The notes: generated by a model from the sequence alone, not told the origin. A stretch of DNA of 10,984 nt from Bacteroidales bacterium (GCA_028684405.1 JAQUGA010000002.1:43372-54355), one strand, 5' to 3'. Shown: positions 1 through 7,254, counted from the first letter of the stretch. Program-made: numbers and translations.

Positions 1-24
1 ATTAAATAATACAACAATAGTTCC

Positions 25-47
25 TTTAAAATTTCTTTGATTTTAAA
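25..47. repeat. Small AT-rich inverted repeat around the upstream promoter element
   Basis: Perfect 8-bp arms (TTTAAAAT at 25-32, ATTTTAAA at 40-47) flank a 7-base spacer that contains the TTTG proposed as the -33 element. It could be an operator for a dimeric repressor. In sequence this AT-rich an 8-bp palindrome can easily be chance. Confidence 0.2.
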
Positions 48-63
48 ATTAAATGTATCTTTG
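36..63 (+). promoter_or_regulatory. Bacteroidota-type promoter candidate for the lipoprotein-sprT-manC operon
   Basis: TATCTTTG at 56-63 is an exact match to the Bacteroidota -7 consensus TAnnTTTG. A TTTG at 36-39 could be the -33 element, but the 16-base gap is a little short. Transcription would start near 66-68, leaving a leader of only about 10 bases before the ATG at 78. The match and its position upstream of the first gene support it; the start site is inferred. Confidence 0.5.
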
Positions 64-77
64 AAGAAAAATGAGAT

Positions 78-263
78 ATGCGGAACAAAGTTTATAAAAC
101 AACGATATTTGTTTTTTTTCTAATGCTTGTTGTTGGTTTACAATCTTGTAGCACTCGGAAAAATTCAGCAAAAAGAAGGTACAAAAAAGTTCGAGATTGC
201 AACTGTTCTAAATTTTCCGAAAATATGCCCTATAATAATGACAAAACATATAGATTTACTTAA
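78..263 (+). CDS. Small lipoprotein candidate, unknown function
   Basis: A 61-residue product with a basic N-terminus (MRNKVYK), a hydrophobic stretch at about residues 9-21 and a lipobox-like LQSC with the lipid-accepting cysteine at position 24. The mature part is only 38 residues, strongly basic at 27-39 (RKNSAKRRYKKVR), followed by a CNC pair (Cys41, Cys43). The residues after Cys24 (STRKN) lack the acidic run that marks surface export of Bacteroidota lipoproteins, so a periplasmic-facing membrane location is more likely. It sits directly behind a good -7 box and its last 26 bp overlap the chosen start of sprT in another frame, which suggests translational coupling. I do not recognise a named family. 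Signal structure and promoter position argue for a real gene; short length is the main doubt. Confidence 0.6.
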   Translation: MRNKVYKTTIFVFFLMLVVGLQSCSTRKNSAKRRYKKVRDCNCSKFSENMPYNNDKTYRFT

Positions 264-885
264 GCCTACACTTGTTAAATACACTACTGAGTCGATCTCC
301 GATTATATCGTTGAAACATTTAATCAGTCTGAATATCAATTGGTAATATCGCCACACAGAAGTAGTAAACTCGGCGACTATTCACCTCCCTTTAGAAGTC
401 GAAACTATCATCGAATTTCAGTAAATGGCAATTTGAATGCCTACTCTTTTTTCATTACCTTCTTGCACGAACTTGCTCATTTTCAATGCTGGAAAAAACA
501 TCAAAACAAAGTAAAAATACATGGACAGGAATGGAAAGACATATACGCTTCTTTGTTAAAAAATGCAATGTTACAGAATTTATTTCCAGCGGATGTTACC
601 GAAGCGTTGGAACATCATTTAACCCGAATTAAATCATCGACAACGTATGATTATCAGCTTGTTAAGTCTTTGAGGAAATACGATGAGGATGGAATTGATG
701 ATGGACAAAAAGAAGTTGGAGATTTGAATCATGGTGATGTTTTTGAATTCAAAGGGAGAACTTTTAAATTTGATAAAATTATGCGAAAAAGAGCCTTGTG
801 TTTGTTAATACCTAGTTCACGCAAGTACTCTTTCAGTCCTTTTGTCTTAGTAAATATATTAAATGTAGAAAAAAATAAAATTTAG
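238..885 (+). CDS. SprT-like zinc metalloprotease domain protein
   Basis: A 215-residue protein with the SprT-type active site HELAH at 77-81 (His77 and His81 zinc ligands, Glu78 catalytic) and the third ligand His95 in IHGQEWK, the usual HExxH...H arrangement of SprT/Spartan domains. The C-terminal part, about 165-205, has the pattern GDVFEFKGRTF...RKRALC...SRKYSFSPFVLV. It has only one cysteine (Cys188), so there is no Cys4 zinc ribbon as in many SprT proteins. No signal peptide is seen, so it is probably cytoplasmic. The frame is open up to an ATG at 127, but that would add 37 residues lying across the lipoprotein gene; the ATG at 238 gives a normal family start and a 26-bp overlap. It is 4 bp upstream of the mannose-1-phosphate guanylyltransferase gene. 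Eukaryotic Spartan degrades DNA-protein crosslinks; the substrate of bacterial SprT proteins is not well defined. Confidence 0.85.
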   Translation: MTKHIDLLKPTLVKYTTESISDYIVETFNQSEYQLVISPHRSSKLGDYSPPFRSRNYHRISVNGNLNAYSFFITFLHELAHFQCWKKHQNKVKIHGQEWKDIYASLLKNAMLQNLFPADVTEALEHHLTRIKSSTTYDYQLVKSLRKYDEDGIDDGQKEVGDLNHGDVFEFKGRTFKFDKIMRKRALCLLIPSSRKYSFSPFVLVNILNVEKNKI

Positions 886-889
886 AAAT

Positions 890-1981
890 ATGAAACAAAA
901 CAATTTTTGCGTTATAATGGCAGGTGGTATTGGATCCCGCTTTTGGCCCATGAGCACGGCAGACAAACCCAAACAGTTTTTAGATGTATGTGGGAGTGGA
1001 GAAACTTTAATTCAAAAAACCGTTCGCCGATTTGAACGCATTTGCCCCTCTGAAAACATTTTCATTGTAACCAACGAAAAGTACAAAGAATTGGTGATGG
1101 AGCAGTTGCCTCAGCTCACCGAAATGCAAATTATTTGCGAACCTTTCCGCAGGAATACCGCTCCTTGTATTGCTTATGCCAATTACAAAATTCGCAATAT
1201 AAACCCCAATGCAAATATTGTCGTGGCACCTTCCGATCATGTTATTTTGAATGAAGATGAATTTGTTCGCGTTTTAAATGTTGCTTTGGATGCCTCTGCA
1301 AAAACGGATGCTCTATATACGCTGGGCATTAATCCAAGCCGCCCTGAAACAGGCTACGGCTATATTCAATTTGACGAATCAGAATCGCCAGATGCCAAAA
1401 ATAAAATTTATAAAGTGAAAACTTTTACCGAAAAACCCATATATGAAATGGCTGTACAGTTTTTACAGAGTGGCGATTTTTTATGGAATTCAGGACTGTT
1501 TATATGGAATTTAGAAGCCATTGATAAAGCATTTAGATCCCATTTGCCCGAAATATATGAATTGTTTGACACCAGTGTAGATCACATAAATACACCCTCC
1601 GAAGAAGCTTTTATTCGAGATGTATACGAGGTTTGTAAAAGCATTTCGATTGACTATGGAATTATGGAAAAAGCAGAAAATGTATTTGTTTTGGCTTCTG
1701 AGTTTGGTTGGTCAGATCTTGGTACATGGGGGTCTTTGCATGAACTACGAAAAAAAGACGAAAATCAAAATACCATTACCGGAAAAAACATAAAATTGTA
1801 TGATACTAAAAATTCAATTGTTTCAATGCCTAAAGATAAATTAGTTGTTATTCAGGGGCTTGATGATTATATTGTGGTTGAAAACAACAATGTTTTGTTG
1901 ATTTGTAAAAAACAAGACGAACAACTCATCCGGCAGTTTGTGAACGATGTCCAGGCTGAGTTTGGAGATAAATACATTTAG
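890..1981 (+). CDS. manC: Mannose-1-phosphate guanylyltransferase (GDP-mannose pyrophosphorylase)
   Basis: Catalyses GTP + mannose-1-phosphate to GDP-mannose + pyrophosphate in the cytoplasm, supplying GDP-mannose (and from it GDP-fucose or GDP-rhamnose) for surface polysaccharides and glycoproteins. The 363-residue sequence shows the nucleotidyltransferase signature AGGIGSRFWPMS at 11-22 followed by KPKQFLD at 26-32, then APSDH at 113-117, the FTEKP motif at 179-183 that binds the sugar phosphate, FLWNSGLFIW at 197-206, SIDYGIMEKA at 253-262 and FGWSDLGTW at 272-280. It stops after a short left-handed-helix-type tail and lacks the C-terminal cupin phosphomannose isomerase domain of the longer bifunctional ManC/AlgA proteins, so it is the monofunctional form. 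The start 4 bp after sprT, with no Shine-Dalgarno, fits cotranscription. The family call is firm; the symbol follows common use. Confidence 0.95.
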   Translation: MKQNNFCVIMAGGIGSRFWPMSTADKPKQFLDVCGSGETLIQKTVRRFERICPSENIFIVTNEKYKELVMEQLPQLTEMQIICEPFRRNTAPCIAYANYKIRNINPNANIVVAPSDHVILNEDEFVRVLNVALDASAKTDALYTLGINPSRPETGYGYIQFDESESPDAKNKIYKVKTFTEKPIYEMAVQFLQSGDFLWNSGLFIWNLEAIDKAFRSHLPEIYELFDTSVDHINTPSEEAFIRDVYEVCKSISIDYGIMEKAENVFVLASEFGWSDLGTWGSLHELRKKDENQNTITGKNIKLYDTKNSIVSMPKDKLVVIQGLDDYIVVENNNVLLICKKQDEQLIRQFVNDVQAEFGDKYI

Positions 1982-1991
1982 CTTTTACCAT

Positions 1992-2047
1992 AAAGGAACC
2001 ATGTAACCAAAACAAAGTTGATTTGTTGGCATCATGGTTCTTTTTTT
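1992..2047 (+). terminator. Rho-independent terminator of the sprT-manC operon
   Basis: Begins 10 bp after the manC stop. The outer stem pairs 1992-2003 (AAAGGAACCATG) with 2033-2044, 12 bp including one G-T pair, and its 3' side merges into a seven-T run at 2041-2047. The 29-base interior can form a second stem, CCAA at 2007-2010 plus CAAA at 2013-2016 with TTTGTTGG at 2022-2029, with a two-A bulge. Unusually long for a simple terminator but well formed. Confidence 0.8.
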
Positions 2048-2075
2048 GTTAAAATAACAACAGGTTTATAGAAAA

Positions 2076-2109
2076 TTGATGATTTCTACTATAAGTATTT
2101 GTAATTTTG
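2076..2109 (+). promoter_or_regulatory. Bacteroidota-type promoter candidate for the T9SS cargo gene
   Basis: TAATTTTG at 2102-2109 is an exact TAnnTTTG -7 match, with a TTG at 2076-2078 as a possible -33 element (gap 23 bases, slightly long). It lies between the upstream terminator and the gene and predicts a leader of about 105 bases before the ATG at 2221. The leader is A/T-rich and I see no riboswitch-like structure in it; the bases just before the start are A-rich without a Shine-Dalgarno. Confidence 0.45.
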
Positions 2110-2220
2110 CTTCGCTTTAAAGAAATATTATAAAGAATGTTGATTTCTAAACAATTTCCATTTTCTTTTTGTTTCTATTCTATCTAATGTAAAACTAGTT
2201 AAAAATTAAAAATAAATCAA

Positions 2221-5200
2221 ATGAGAAAAATTAGTACATTTTTAATGTTTTTTGTTCTATTAGTTTGGGCTGGCCAAATTAATGGGCAAATAAACATCAG
2301 CGTTGGAAACTCCGTCAGCGAGAATTTCGACACAAGCCAAGGTGCCGCTTCACCAATGCCAGCCAATTGGAAGGTCGATAAAAACAATACTGTAAGAACA
2401 CTTGGTTCATATTCAGCCGCTTTAACTGTCGCAGAAAAAGCCGGCGGTAACTCGATGGCTAGTAATGCTTCTAACGGAATTTATAAATTTGCAGCAGGAG
2501 ATACTGCAACTGCAACTGATTGGGCTATTGGTGGTCTCTCCTCGGGATCTGCTTCTAAATCAGTAAATGTGTATACACAGCTGAAAAACAATGGTTTGAC
2601 TGAAATTTCTGGTTTTACCCTTTCTTATAATGTTGAAAAATATAGAAATGGAACAAATGCTCAAGGTTTCTCTATTCAAATGTATTACTCCACAGATGGC
2701 ACTACTTGGACTTCGGCAGGAAGTGAGTTTTTAACTAGTTTTGCTGCGGATGCTGATAATATGGGTTATGTTTCTGCTCCTGAAGCAACTGTTAATGTTA
2801 CGAGCAAAACACTGCCAGTGGCTTTAGCACCCGATGGTGTTTTGTATTTAGCTTGGAACTATTCTGTTACTTCCGGAACGACTACCTCTAATGCACAGGC
2901 TTTAGGTATTGACGATGTTACAATTACTGCCAATGGAACAAGCCTCCCTTTGGAAGATTTTAATGTAACGTATAGTGTTGTTGGAACCAATGGAACTCTA
3001 ACAGCTACCGTTGACGCTGCTCCAATTGCCAGTCCGGCTGTTGTTCAAGAAGGAAAAGATGTTGTTTTTACAGCAGTTCCCGATGTTGGTTATCAAGTAA
3101 AAGAGTGGAAATTAAATAGTGTTGTTGTTGATGGAAATACTTCTGATACTTACACTTTATCAAATTTATCTGCCGATGCAATTGTTACAGTTGAATTTAA
3201 AGAAATTCCAACCACTACGTATGCGGTTACTTTTTCTGTTGTAAGCGGAAATGGAAGTTTAACTGCCATGGTGGATGGATCAGCGATTACAAGTCCAGCT
3301 GATGTTTTAGAAGGAAAAGACGTTGTGTTTACAGCCGTTCCAGCAGCTGGTTACCAAGTGAAAGAGTGGAAATTAAACAGTGCCATCGTTGCTGGAAATA
3401 CAACAAATAATTATACATTAGCAAATGTTACCTCTGTTTCTGACGTAAGTGTTGAGTTTGAAGCTGTTCCAACTTATACAATTACATTTACGGTAAAAGA
3501 TGCTTCGGATGTTGATATCACAAACGCAGTAATTACTTTTAACGGTGTTGCAAATTCAGCGGGAGATTATGTTTTTAATAATGTTGCAGCAGGAACGTAT
3601 GATTATTCTGTGGTTGCTCCTTCCTATCAATCAACACTTGTTAATGGTTTTGTTGTAACAGAAACAGCAACAATTGCAGTTGTGCTGCAAAGTCAGCCCG
3701 TAGCAAGTTTACCTATTGATTATTCTGGTCCATGGCAAAATGGTCTTCCCGTTGGATGGACTCAAACTGGATTGGGCACTGATTATAGTAGTGCTGCTGC
3801 CAAATTTGATAGTTCTGACGACTTGCTAAAAGTTCATTTTGGCCAAGAACCAGGTGTTTTAACGTATTCTATTAAAGGAAATACAAGCGGTACAGAATGG
3901 AATGGGACTTTTGATATTCTGGAATCTGCAGATGGTACAACATGGACTACTGTTGCTAATTATACTGGATTAGGTGGGATCGACCATACTGTATATACTT
4001 CATTTAATCACAACCTTTTATCTACAACTCGTATTGTTAAATGGGTTTATACAGAAAAGGTTTTCGGAAACGTGGGCATTGATGATGTAATTATTACTTT
4101 GCCTCTTCAAAACTTTGACGTAACGTATAGTGTTGTTGAAACCAATGGAACTCTAACAGCTACCGTTGATGCTGCTCCAATTGCCAGTCCGGCTGTTGTT
4201 CAAGAAGGAAAAGATGTTGTTTTTACAGCAGTTCCCGATGCTGGTTACCAAGTTAAAGAGTGGAAATTAAATAGTGTTGTTGTTGATGGAAATACTTCTG
4301 ATACTTACACTATATCAAATTTATCTGCCGATGCAATTGTTACAGTTGAATTTAAAGAAATTCCAACCACTACGTATGCGGTTACTTTTTCTGTTGTAAG
4401 CGGAAATGGAAGTTTAACTGCCATGGTCGATGGATCAGCGATTACAAGTCCAGCTGATGTTTTAGAAGGAAAAAATGTTGTGTTTACCGCTGTTCCTGCT
4501 GTTGGATTCCAAGTGAAAGAGTGGAAATTAAACAGTGCCATCGTTGCTGGAAATACAACAAATAATTATACATTAGCAAATGTTACCTCTGTTTCTGACG
4601 TAAGTGTTGAGTTTGAAGCTGTTCCAACTTATACAATTACATTTACGGTAAAAGATGCTTCGGATGTCGATATCACAAACGCAGTAATTACTTTTAACGG
4701 TGTTGCAAATTCAGCGGGAGATTATGTTTTCAATAATGTTGCAGCAGGAACGTATGATTATTCTGTGGTTGCTCCTTCCTATCAATCAACATTTGTTAGT
4801 GGTTTTGTTGTTACAGAAACAACAACGATTGCTGTTGTGCTGCAAAGTCAGCCCGTAGCAAGTTTACCTATTAACTATTCTGGTCCATGGCAAAGCGGTC
4901 TTCCTGTTGGATGGACTCAAACCGGATTGGGCACTGATTATTCAGCAGGTGCTGCTAAGTTTGACAGCTCCGGGGATATGCTAAAAGTTCATTTTGATCA
5001 GGAACCTGGTGTTTTAACGTATTCCATTAAAGGAAATACAAGTGGTTCAGTTTCATGGAATGGAACTTTCGACATTATGGAATCTGCTGATGGCTCAATC
5101 TGGACTTCTGTTGAGAGCTATAGCGGAATAGGGGAAATAGACCATACTGCTTATGCTACATTTTCACACAATTTATTATCAACAACTCGTATTGTTAAAT

Positions 5201-6039
5201 GGGTTTATACTGAGAAGATTACAGGAAACGTGGGTCTTGAAAATGTGGTTATCACATTGCCACTTCAAAATTTTGATGTAACATTCGATGTTGTTGGAGC
5301 CAATGGAACTCTAACAGCTACCGTTGACGCTGCTCCAATTGCCAGTCCGGCCGTTGTTCAAGAAGGAAAAGATGTTGTTTTTACAGCAGTACCCGATGTT
5401 GGTTACCAAGTGAAAGAGTGGAAATTAAACAGTGTTGCTGTTGATGGAAATACAAGCAATACATATACTTTGTCGGCTCTTAGTGCAGATGCTGATGTAA
5501 GCGTTGAGTTTGAAGAAATTCCTGAGCCTATTACCTATATGGTCAATTTCAGTGTCATTGGTACAAACGGTACGCTTATCGCCAAAGTTGAAGGTGTTGA
5601 AATCAATACTGGAGATTTGGTAGAAGAAGGAAAAGATGTTGTTTTTACAGCAACACCCGAAAATGGCTACAGAGTGAAAGAGTGGACTCTAAACTCAGCC
5701 ATTGTTCCTGCAAATAATACAAATGAATATACGGCGACAAATATTATGTCTGAAACCAATGTCAATGTGGAGTTTGAACTTGACGGTACAGGAATTTCCG
5801 AAAACAATAGCATCTTCCTAAATATCTATCCAAATCCTTCCAATGGAGTATTCACCATTGATTCGGATGGTTTGTATACCATGGAGGTTATAGATGTTCA
5901 AGGCAGATTAATGGTTCGTCGTTCGCTTGAAAACGGACTTAATATCTTGGACATGAGTGCATTTTCAAATGGCATTTATGTGATTCGCGTGAATAATGCA
6001 AATCATGTTTATACCACTAGGATTAGTAAATCCGAATAG
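2221..6039 (+). CDS. Secreted multidomain protein with InlB-type repeats and a T9SS type A sorting domain
   Basis: A 1272-residue T9SS cargo candidate. Residues 1 to about 23 form a Sec signal peptide (MRKIS, then a hydrophobic core, ending near AGQINGQ). Residues about 24-246 resemble the beta-sandwich 'choice-of-anchor' domains of Bacteroidota secreted proteins (ENFDT near the start, STDGTTW, LGIDDVTI near the end). Modules follow: A 247-330 and B 331-417, both like divergent InlB B-repeats (EGKDVVFTAVP...GYQVKEWKLNS); C 418-497, a small sandwich like carboxypeptidase-regulatory domains (GDYVFNNVAAGTYDY); and D 498-631, a second anchor-like sandwich. The set recurs as A2-B2-C2-D2 (632-1017), then A3 (1018-1101) and a divergent InlB-type repeat (1102-1191). 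Residues 1192-1272 are the sorting domain with YPNPSNGVF, VIDVQGRLM and GIYVIRV. No catalytic motif is visible, so an adhesin or surface-structural role is inferred. It has its own promoter candidate and terminator. Confidence 0.93.
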   Translation: MRKISTFLMFFVLLVWAGQINGQINISVGNSVSENFDTSQGAASPMPANWKVDKNNTVRTLGSYSAALTVAEKAGGNSMASNASNGIYKFAAGDTATATDWAIGGLSSGSASKSVNVYTQLKNNGLTEISGFTLSYNVEKYRNGTNAQGFSIQMYYSTDGTTWTSAGSEFLTSFAADADNMGYVSAPEATVNVTSKTLPVALAPDGVLYLAWNYSVTSGTTTSNAQALGIDDVTITANGTSLPLEDFNVTYSVVGTNGTLTATVDAAPIASPAVVQEGKDVVFTAVPDVGYQVKEWKLNSVVVDGNTSDTYTLSNLSADAIVTVEFKEIPTTTYAVTFSVVSGNGSLTAMVDGSAITSPADVLEGKDVVFTAVPAAGYQVKEWKLNSAIVAGNTTNNYTLANVTSVSDVSVEFEAVPTYTITFTVKDASDVDITNAVITFNGVANSAGDYVFNNVAAGTYDYSVVAPSYQSTLVNGFVVTETATIAVVLQSQPVASLPIDYSGPWQNGLPVGWTQTGLGTDYSSAAAKFDSSDDLLKVHFGQEPGVLTYSIKGNTSGTEWNGTFDILESADGTTWTTVANYTGLGGIDHTVYTSFNHNLLSTTRIVKWVYTEKVFGNVGIDDVIITLPLQNFDVTYSVVETNGTLTATVDAAPIASPAVVQEGKDVVFTAVPDAGYQVKEWKLNSVVVDGNTSDTYTISNLSADAIVTVEFKEIPTTTYAVTFSVVSGNGSLTAMVDGSAITSPADVLEGKNVVFTAVPAVGFQVKEWKLNSAIVAGNTTNNYTLANVTSVSDVSVEFEAVPTYTITFTVKDASDVDITNAVITFNGVANSAGDYVFNNVAAGTYDYSVVAPSYQSTFVSGFVVTETTTIAVVLQSQPVASLPINYSGPWQSGLPVGWTQTGLGTDYSAGAAKFDSSGDMLKVHFDQEPGVLTYSIKGNTSGSVSWNGTFDIMESADGSIWTSVESYSGIGEIDHTAYATFSHNLLSTTRIVKWVYTEKITGNVGLENVVITLPLQNFDVTFDVVGANGTLTATVDAAPIASPAVVQEGKDVVFTAVPDVGYQVKEWKLNSVAVDGNTSNTYTLSALSADADVSVEFEEIPEPITYMVNFSVIGTNGTLIAKVEGVEINTGDLVEEGKDVVFTATPENGYRVKEWTLNSAIVPANNTNEYTATNIMSETNVNVEFELDGTGISENNSIFLNIYPNPSNGVFTIDSDGLYTMEVIDVQGRLMVRRSLENGLNILDMSAFSNGIYVIRVNNANHVYTTRISKSE
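2959..4113 (+). repeat. Tandem coding repeat, copy 1 (modules A1-B1-C1-D1)
   Basis: A 1155-bp (385-codon) unit inside the secreted-protein gene. Module borders by translation are A 2959-3210, B 3211-3471, C 3472-3711 and D 3712-4113. By hand count A-B-C differs from copy 2 at 26 of 753 positions, about 96.5% identity, while D differs at about 79 of 402, about 80%. Confidence 0.95.
4114..5271 (+). repeat. Tandem coding repeat, copy 2 (modules A2-B2-C2-D2)
   Basis: Directly follows copy 1 in frame; 1158 bp (386 codons), one codon longer because of an insertion in D2 (GSVSWNG against GTEWNG). Module borders are A 4114-4365, B 4366-4626, C 4627-4866 and D 4867-5271. As both units are multiples of three, gain or loss of a copy would keep the frame. 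Confidence 0.95.
5272..5523 (+). repeat. Partial third repeat copy (module A3 only)
   Basis: The first 180 or so bases closely match A1 and A2, but from about 5450 (after GTTGATGGAAAT) the sequence diverges abruptly, and its end reads more like the tail of module B (GTAAGCGTTGAGTTTGAA). Instead of a full B-C-D set, a divergent InlB-type repeat (5524-5793) follows and leads to the sorting domain. Confidence 0.85.
5794..6036 (+). other. T9SS type A C-terminal sorting domain (coding segment)
   Basis: The last 81 codons carry the family's ordered motifs: YPNPSNGVFTI at residues 1202-1212, VIDVQGRLMVRR at 1223-1234 and NGIYVIRV at 1250-1257, ending with TTRISKSE. Such domains direct Sec-exported proteins through the T9SS and are normally cleaved, with type A cargo usually attached to the cell surface. 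Confidence 0.92.
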
Positions 6040-6062
6040 ATTACTGTTTTATTTTATACTAC

Positions 6063-6093
6063 AAAAGGGACTCTCGCAAGGGAGTCTCTTTTT
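6063..6093 (+). terminator. Rho-independent terminator of the secreted-protein gene
   Basis: A 13-bp stem pairs 6063-6075 (AAAAGGGACTCTC) with 6080-6092, with two G-T pairs, closed by a stable GCAA tetraloop on a C-G pair and followed by T-rich sequence. It lies 23 bp after the stop at 6039 and isolates this gene from the downstream ychF. Confidence 0.9.
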
Positions 6094-6132
6094 GTTTTTC
6101 ATCAATGCATAATTCCGCATCGTTTTTTTTAA

Positions 6133-6140
6133 TAATTTCG
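6133..6140 (+). promoter_or_regulatory. Weak -7 box candidate for ychF
   Basis: TAATTTCG matches TAnnTTTG at all defined positions but one and lies 16 bp before the ychF ATG, implying a very short leader. No convincing TTG is seen at the -33 distance. It is proposed because the preceding terminator means ychF needs its own promoter within 6094-6156. Confidence 0.25.
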
Positions 6141-6156
6141 CAGAAAAAAATAGAAC

Positions 6157-7254
6157 ATGGGATTAAAATGTGGTATTGTTGGTTTGACCAACTCAGGAAA
6201 GACAACTCTTTTTAACTGTATATCAAATACGAAAGCACAAGCTACAAATTTTGCTTTTAGCAGTAATAAATCTAATCTTGGGGTTTGTGATGTTCCGGAT
6301 CCTAGATTGCAAGAGATTAATACTTTTATCAAGGCCGAAAAAATAATGTATGCCAATGTAGAAGTTGTTGATATTCCAGGATTGGCAAAGGGAGCAAGTC
6401 AGGGAGAAGGCATTGGAAATGCTTTTTTGGCAGACATTCGTCAAGTAGATGCCCTAATTCATGTGCTTCGCTGTTTCGAAGATCCCAATATGCCCCATAT
6501 GGAAGGTTCTATTGATCCGCTTAGAGATATTGAAATTGTTGACTTGGAATTGCAAGTTAAAGATTTAGAGCAAATTGAAAAGAAAATTGTCAAAGCTGAA
6601 AAAGGGCTTAAAATAGGAGAGAAGGATGCCAAAAGAGCCATTGAAGTCCTTACCAGATGCAAAGATCATCTCGAAAATTTTGAAAATATTCGTACGCTTG
6701 ATCTAAGTGAAGAAGATAAAAAGTATACGAACGACTTAATGTTACTCACCGAAAAACCAGTTCTTTTCGTTTGCAATGTGGATGATGACAATGCAGTTGC
6801 AGGAAATAAATATTCACAAGCGGTAGTGGAAAAATTTGCAAATACGAAAGAACAAGTAATTGTTGTAGCGGCTAAATTAGAAGCAGAAATTGCAGAACTC
6901 GAAGATGAAGAAGAGCGTTTGATGTTTTTGGAGGATATGGGATTGAAAGAACCCAGTGTAAATATTTTAATCAGAGCTTCTTACGAATTGCTAAATTTGA
7001 TTTCGTTTTTCACCGTCGGTGGAAAGGAAAATCGGGCGTGGACAATTTATAAGGGAATGTCTGCACCACAGGCAGCAGGAGTTATTCATAGCGATTTGGA
7101 AAGAGGTTTTATTAGAGCCGAAGTGATTAAGTTTGAAGATTTAAAAACCTATGGTTCTGAAACCAAATGCAAAGAAGCAGGAAAAATGAGTGTAGAAGGA
7201 AAAAATTACATCGTGCAAGATGGAGATATCCTACACATTCGTTTCAACGTCTAA
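6157..7254 (+). CDS. ychF: YchF/OLA1-type ribosome-associated P-loop ATPase
   Basis: A 365-residue Obg-family NTPase of usual YchF length. The N-terminal domain has the P-loop GLTNSGKT at 9-16, switch II region DIPGLAKGASQGEGIGN at 72-88 and NVDD at 207-210 in the place of the NxxE motif that gives YchF/OLA1 its preference for ATP over GTP. A helical insertion covers about 130-195. The C-terminal TGS domain, about 282-365, is highly typical (FFTVGGKENRAWT, APQAAGVIHSDLERGFIRAEV, QDGDILHIRFNV). Family members bind ribosomes and affect stress responses and translation. Oddities: textbook YchF has PNVGKST and FPFCTIEPN, here TNSGKTT and FAFSSNKSN, so Ser35 occupies the site of E. coli Cys35. Cys5 is kept. 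The start is the only sensible ATG, leaderless-like, without a Shine-Dalgarno. It converges on rsmE with a 25-bp gap and no hairpin between. Confidence 0.93.
   Translation: MGLKCGIVGLTNSGKTTLFNCISNTKAQATNFAFSSNKSNLGVCDVPDPRLQEINTFIKAEKIMYANVEVVDIPGLAKGASQGEGIGNAFLADIRQVDALIHVLRCFEDPNMPHMEGSIDPLRDIEIVDLELQVKDLEQIEKKIVKAEKGLKIGEKDAKRAIEVLTRCKDHLENFENIRTLDLSEEDKKYTNDLMLLTEKPVLFVCNVDDDNAVAGNKYSQAVVEKFANTKEQVIVVAAKLEAEIAELEDEEERLMFLEDMGLKEPSVNILIRASYELLNLISFFTVGGKENRAWTIYKGMSAPQAAGVIHSDLERGFIRAEVIKFEDLKTYGSETKCKEAGKMSVEGKNYIVQDGDILHIRFNV

Noticed and set aside
71..97. Eight-codon mini-ORF just upstream of and overlapping the lipoprotein gene (ATG at 71)
   Set aside because: Its product (MRYAEQSL) resembles no leader peptide and there is no attenuator-like structure after it.
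127..237. N-terminal extension of the SprT-like protein from the ATG at 127
   Set aside because: The added 37 residues show no SprT similarity and lie across the better-supported lipoprotein gene; ATG 238 gives a normal family start.
1007..1240. 77-residue minus-strand open frame inside manC
   Set aside because: It lies opposite conserved nucleotidyltransferase motifs. The minus-strand frames inside the repeat gene (4305-4541) and ychF (6129-6662) are likewise shadows.
2959..5523. Repeat array as CRISPR, satellite or mobile element
   Set aside because: The period is 385-386 codons in frame within one secreted protein; there are no spacers, terminal inverted repeats or transposase.
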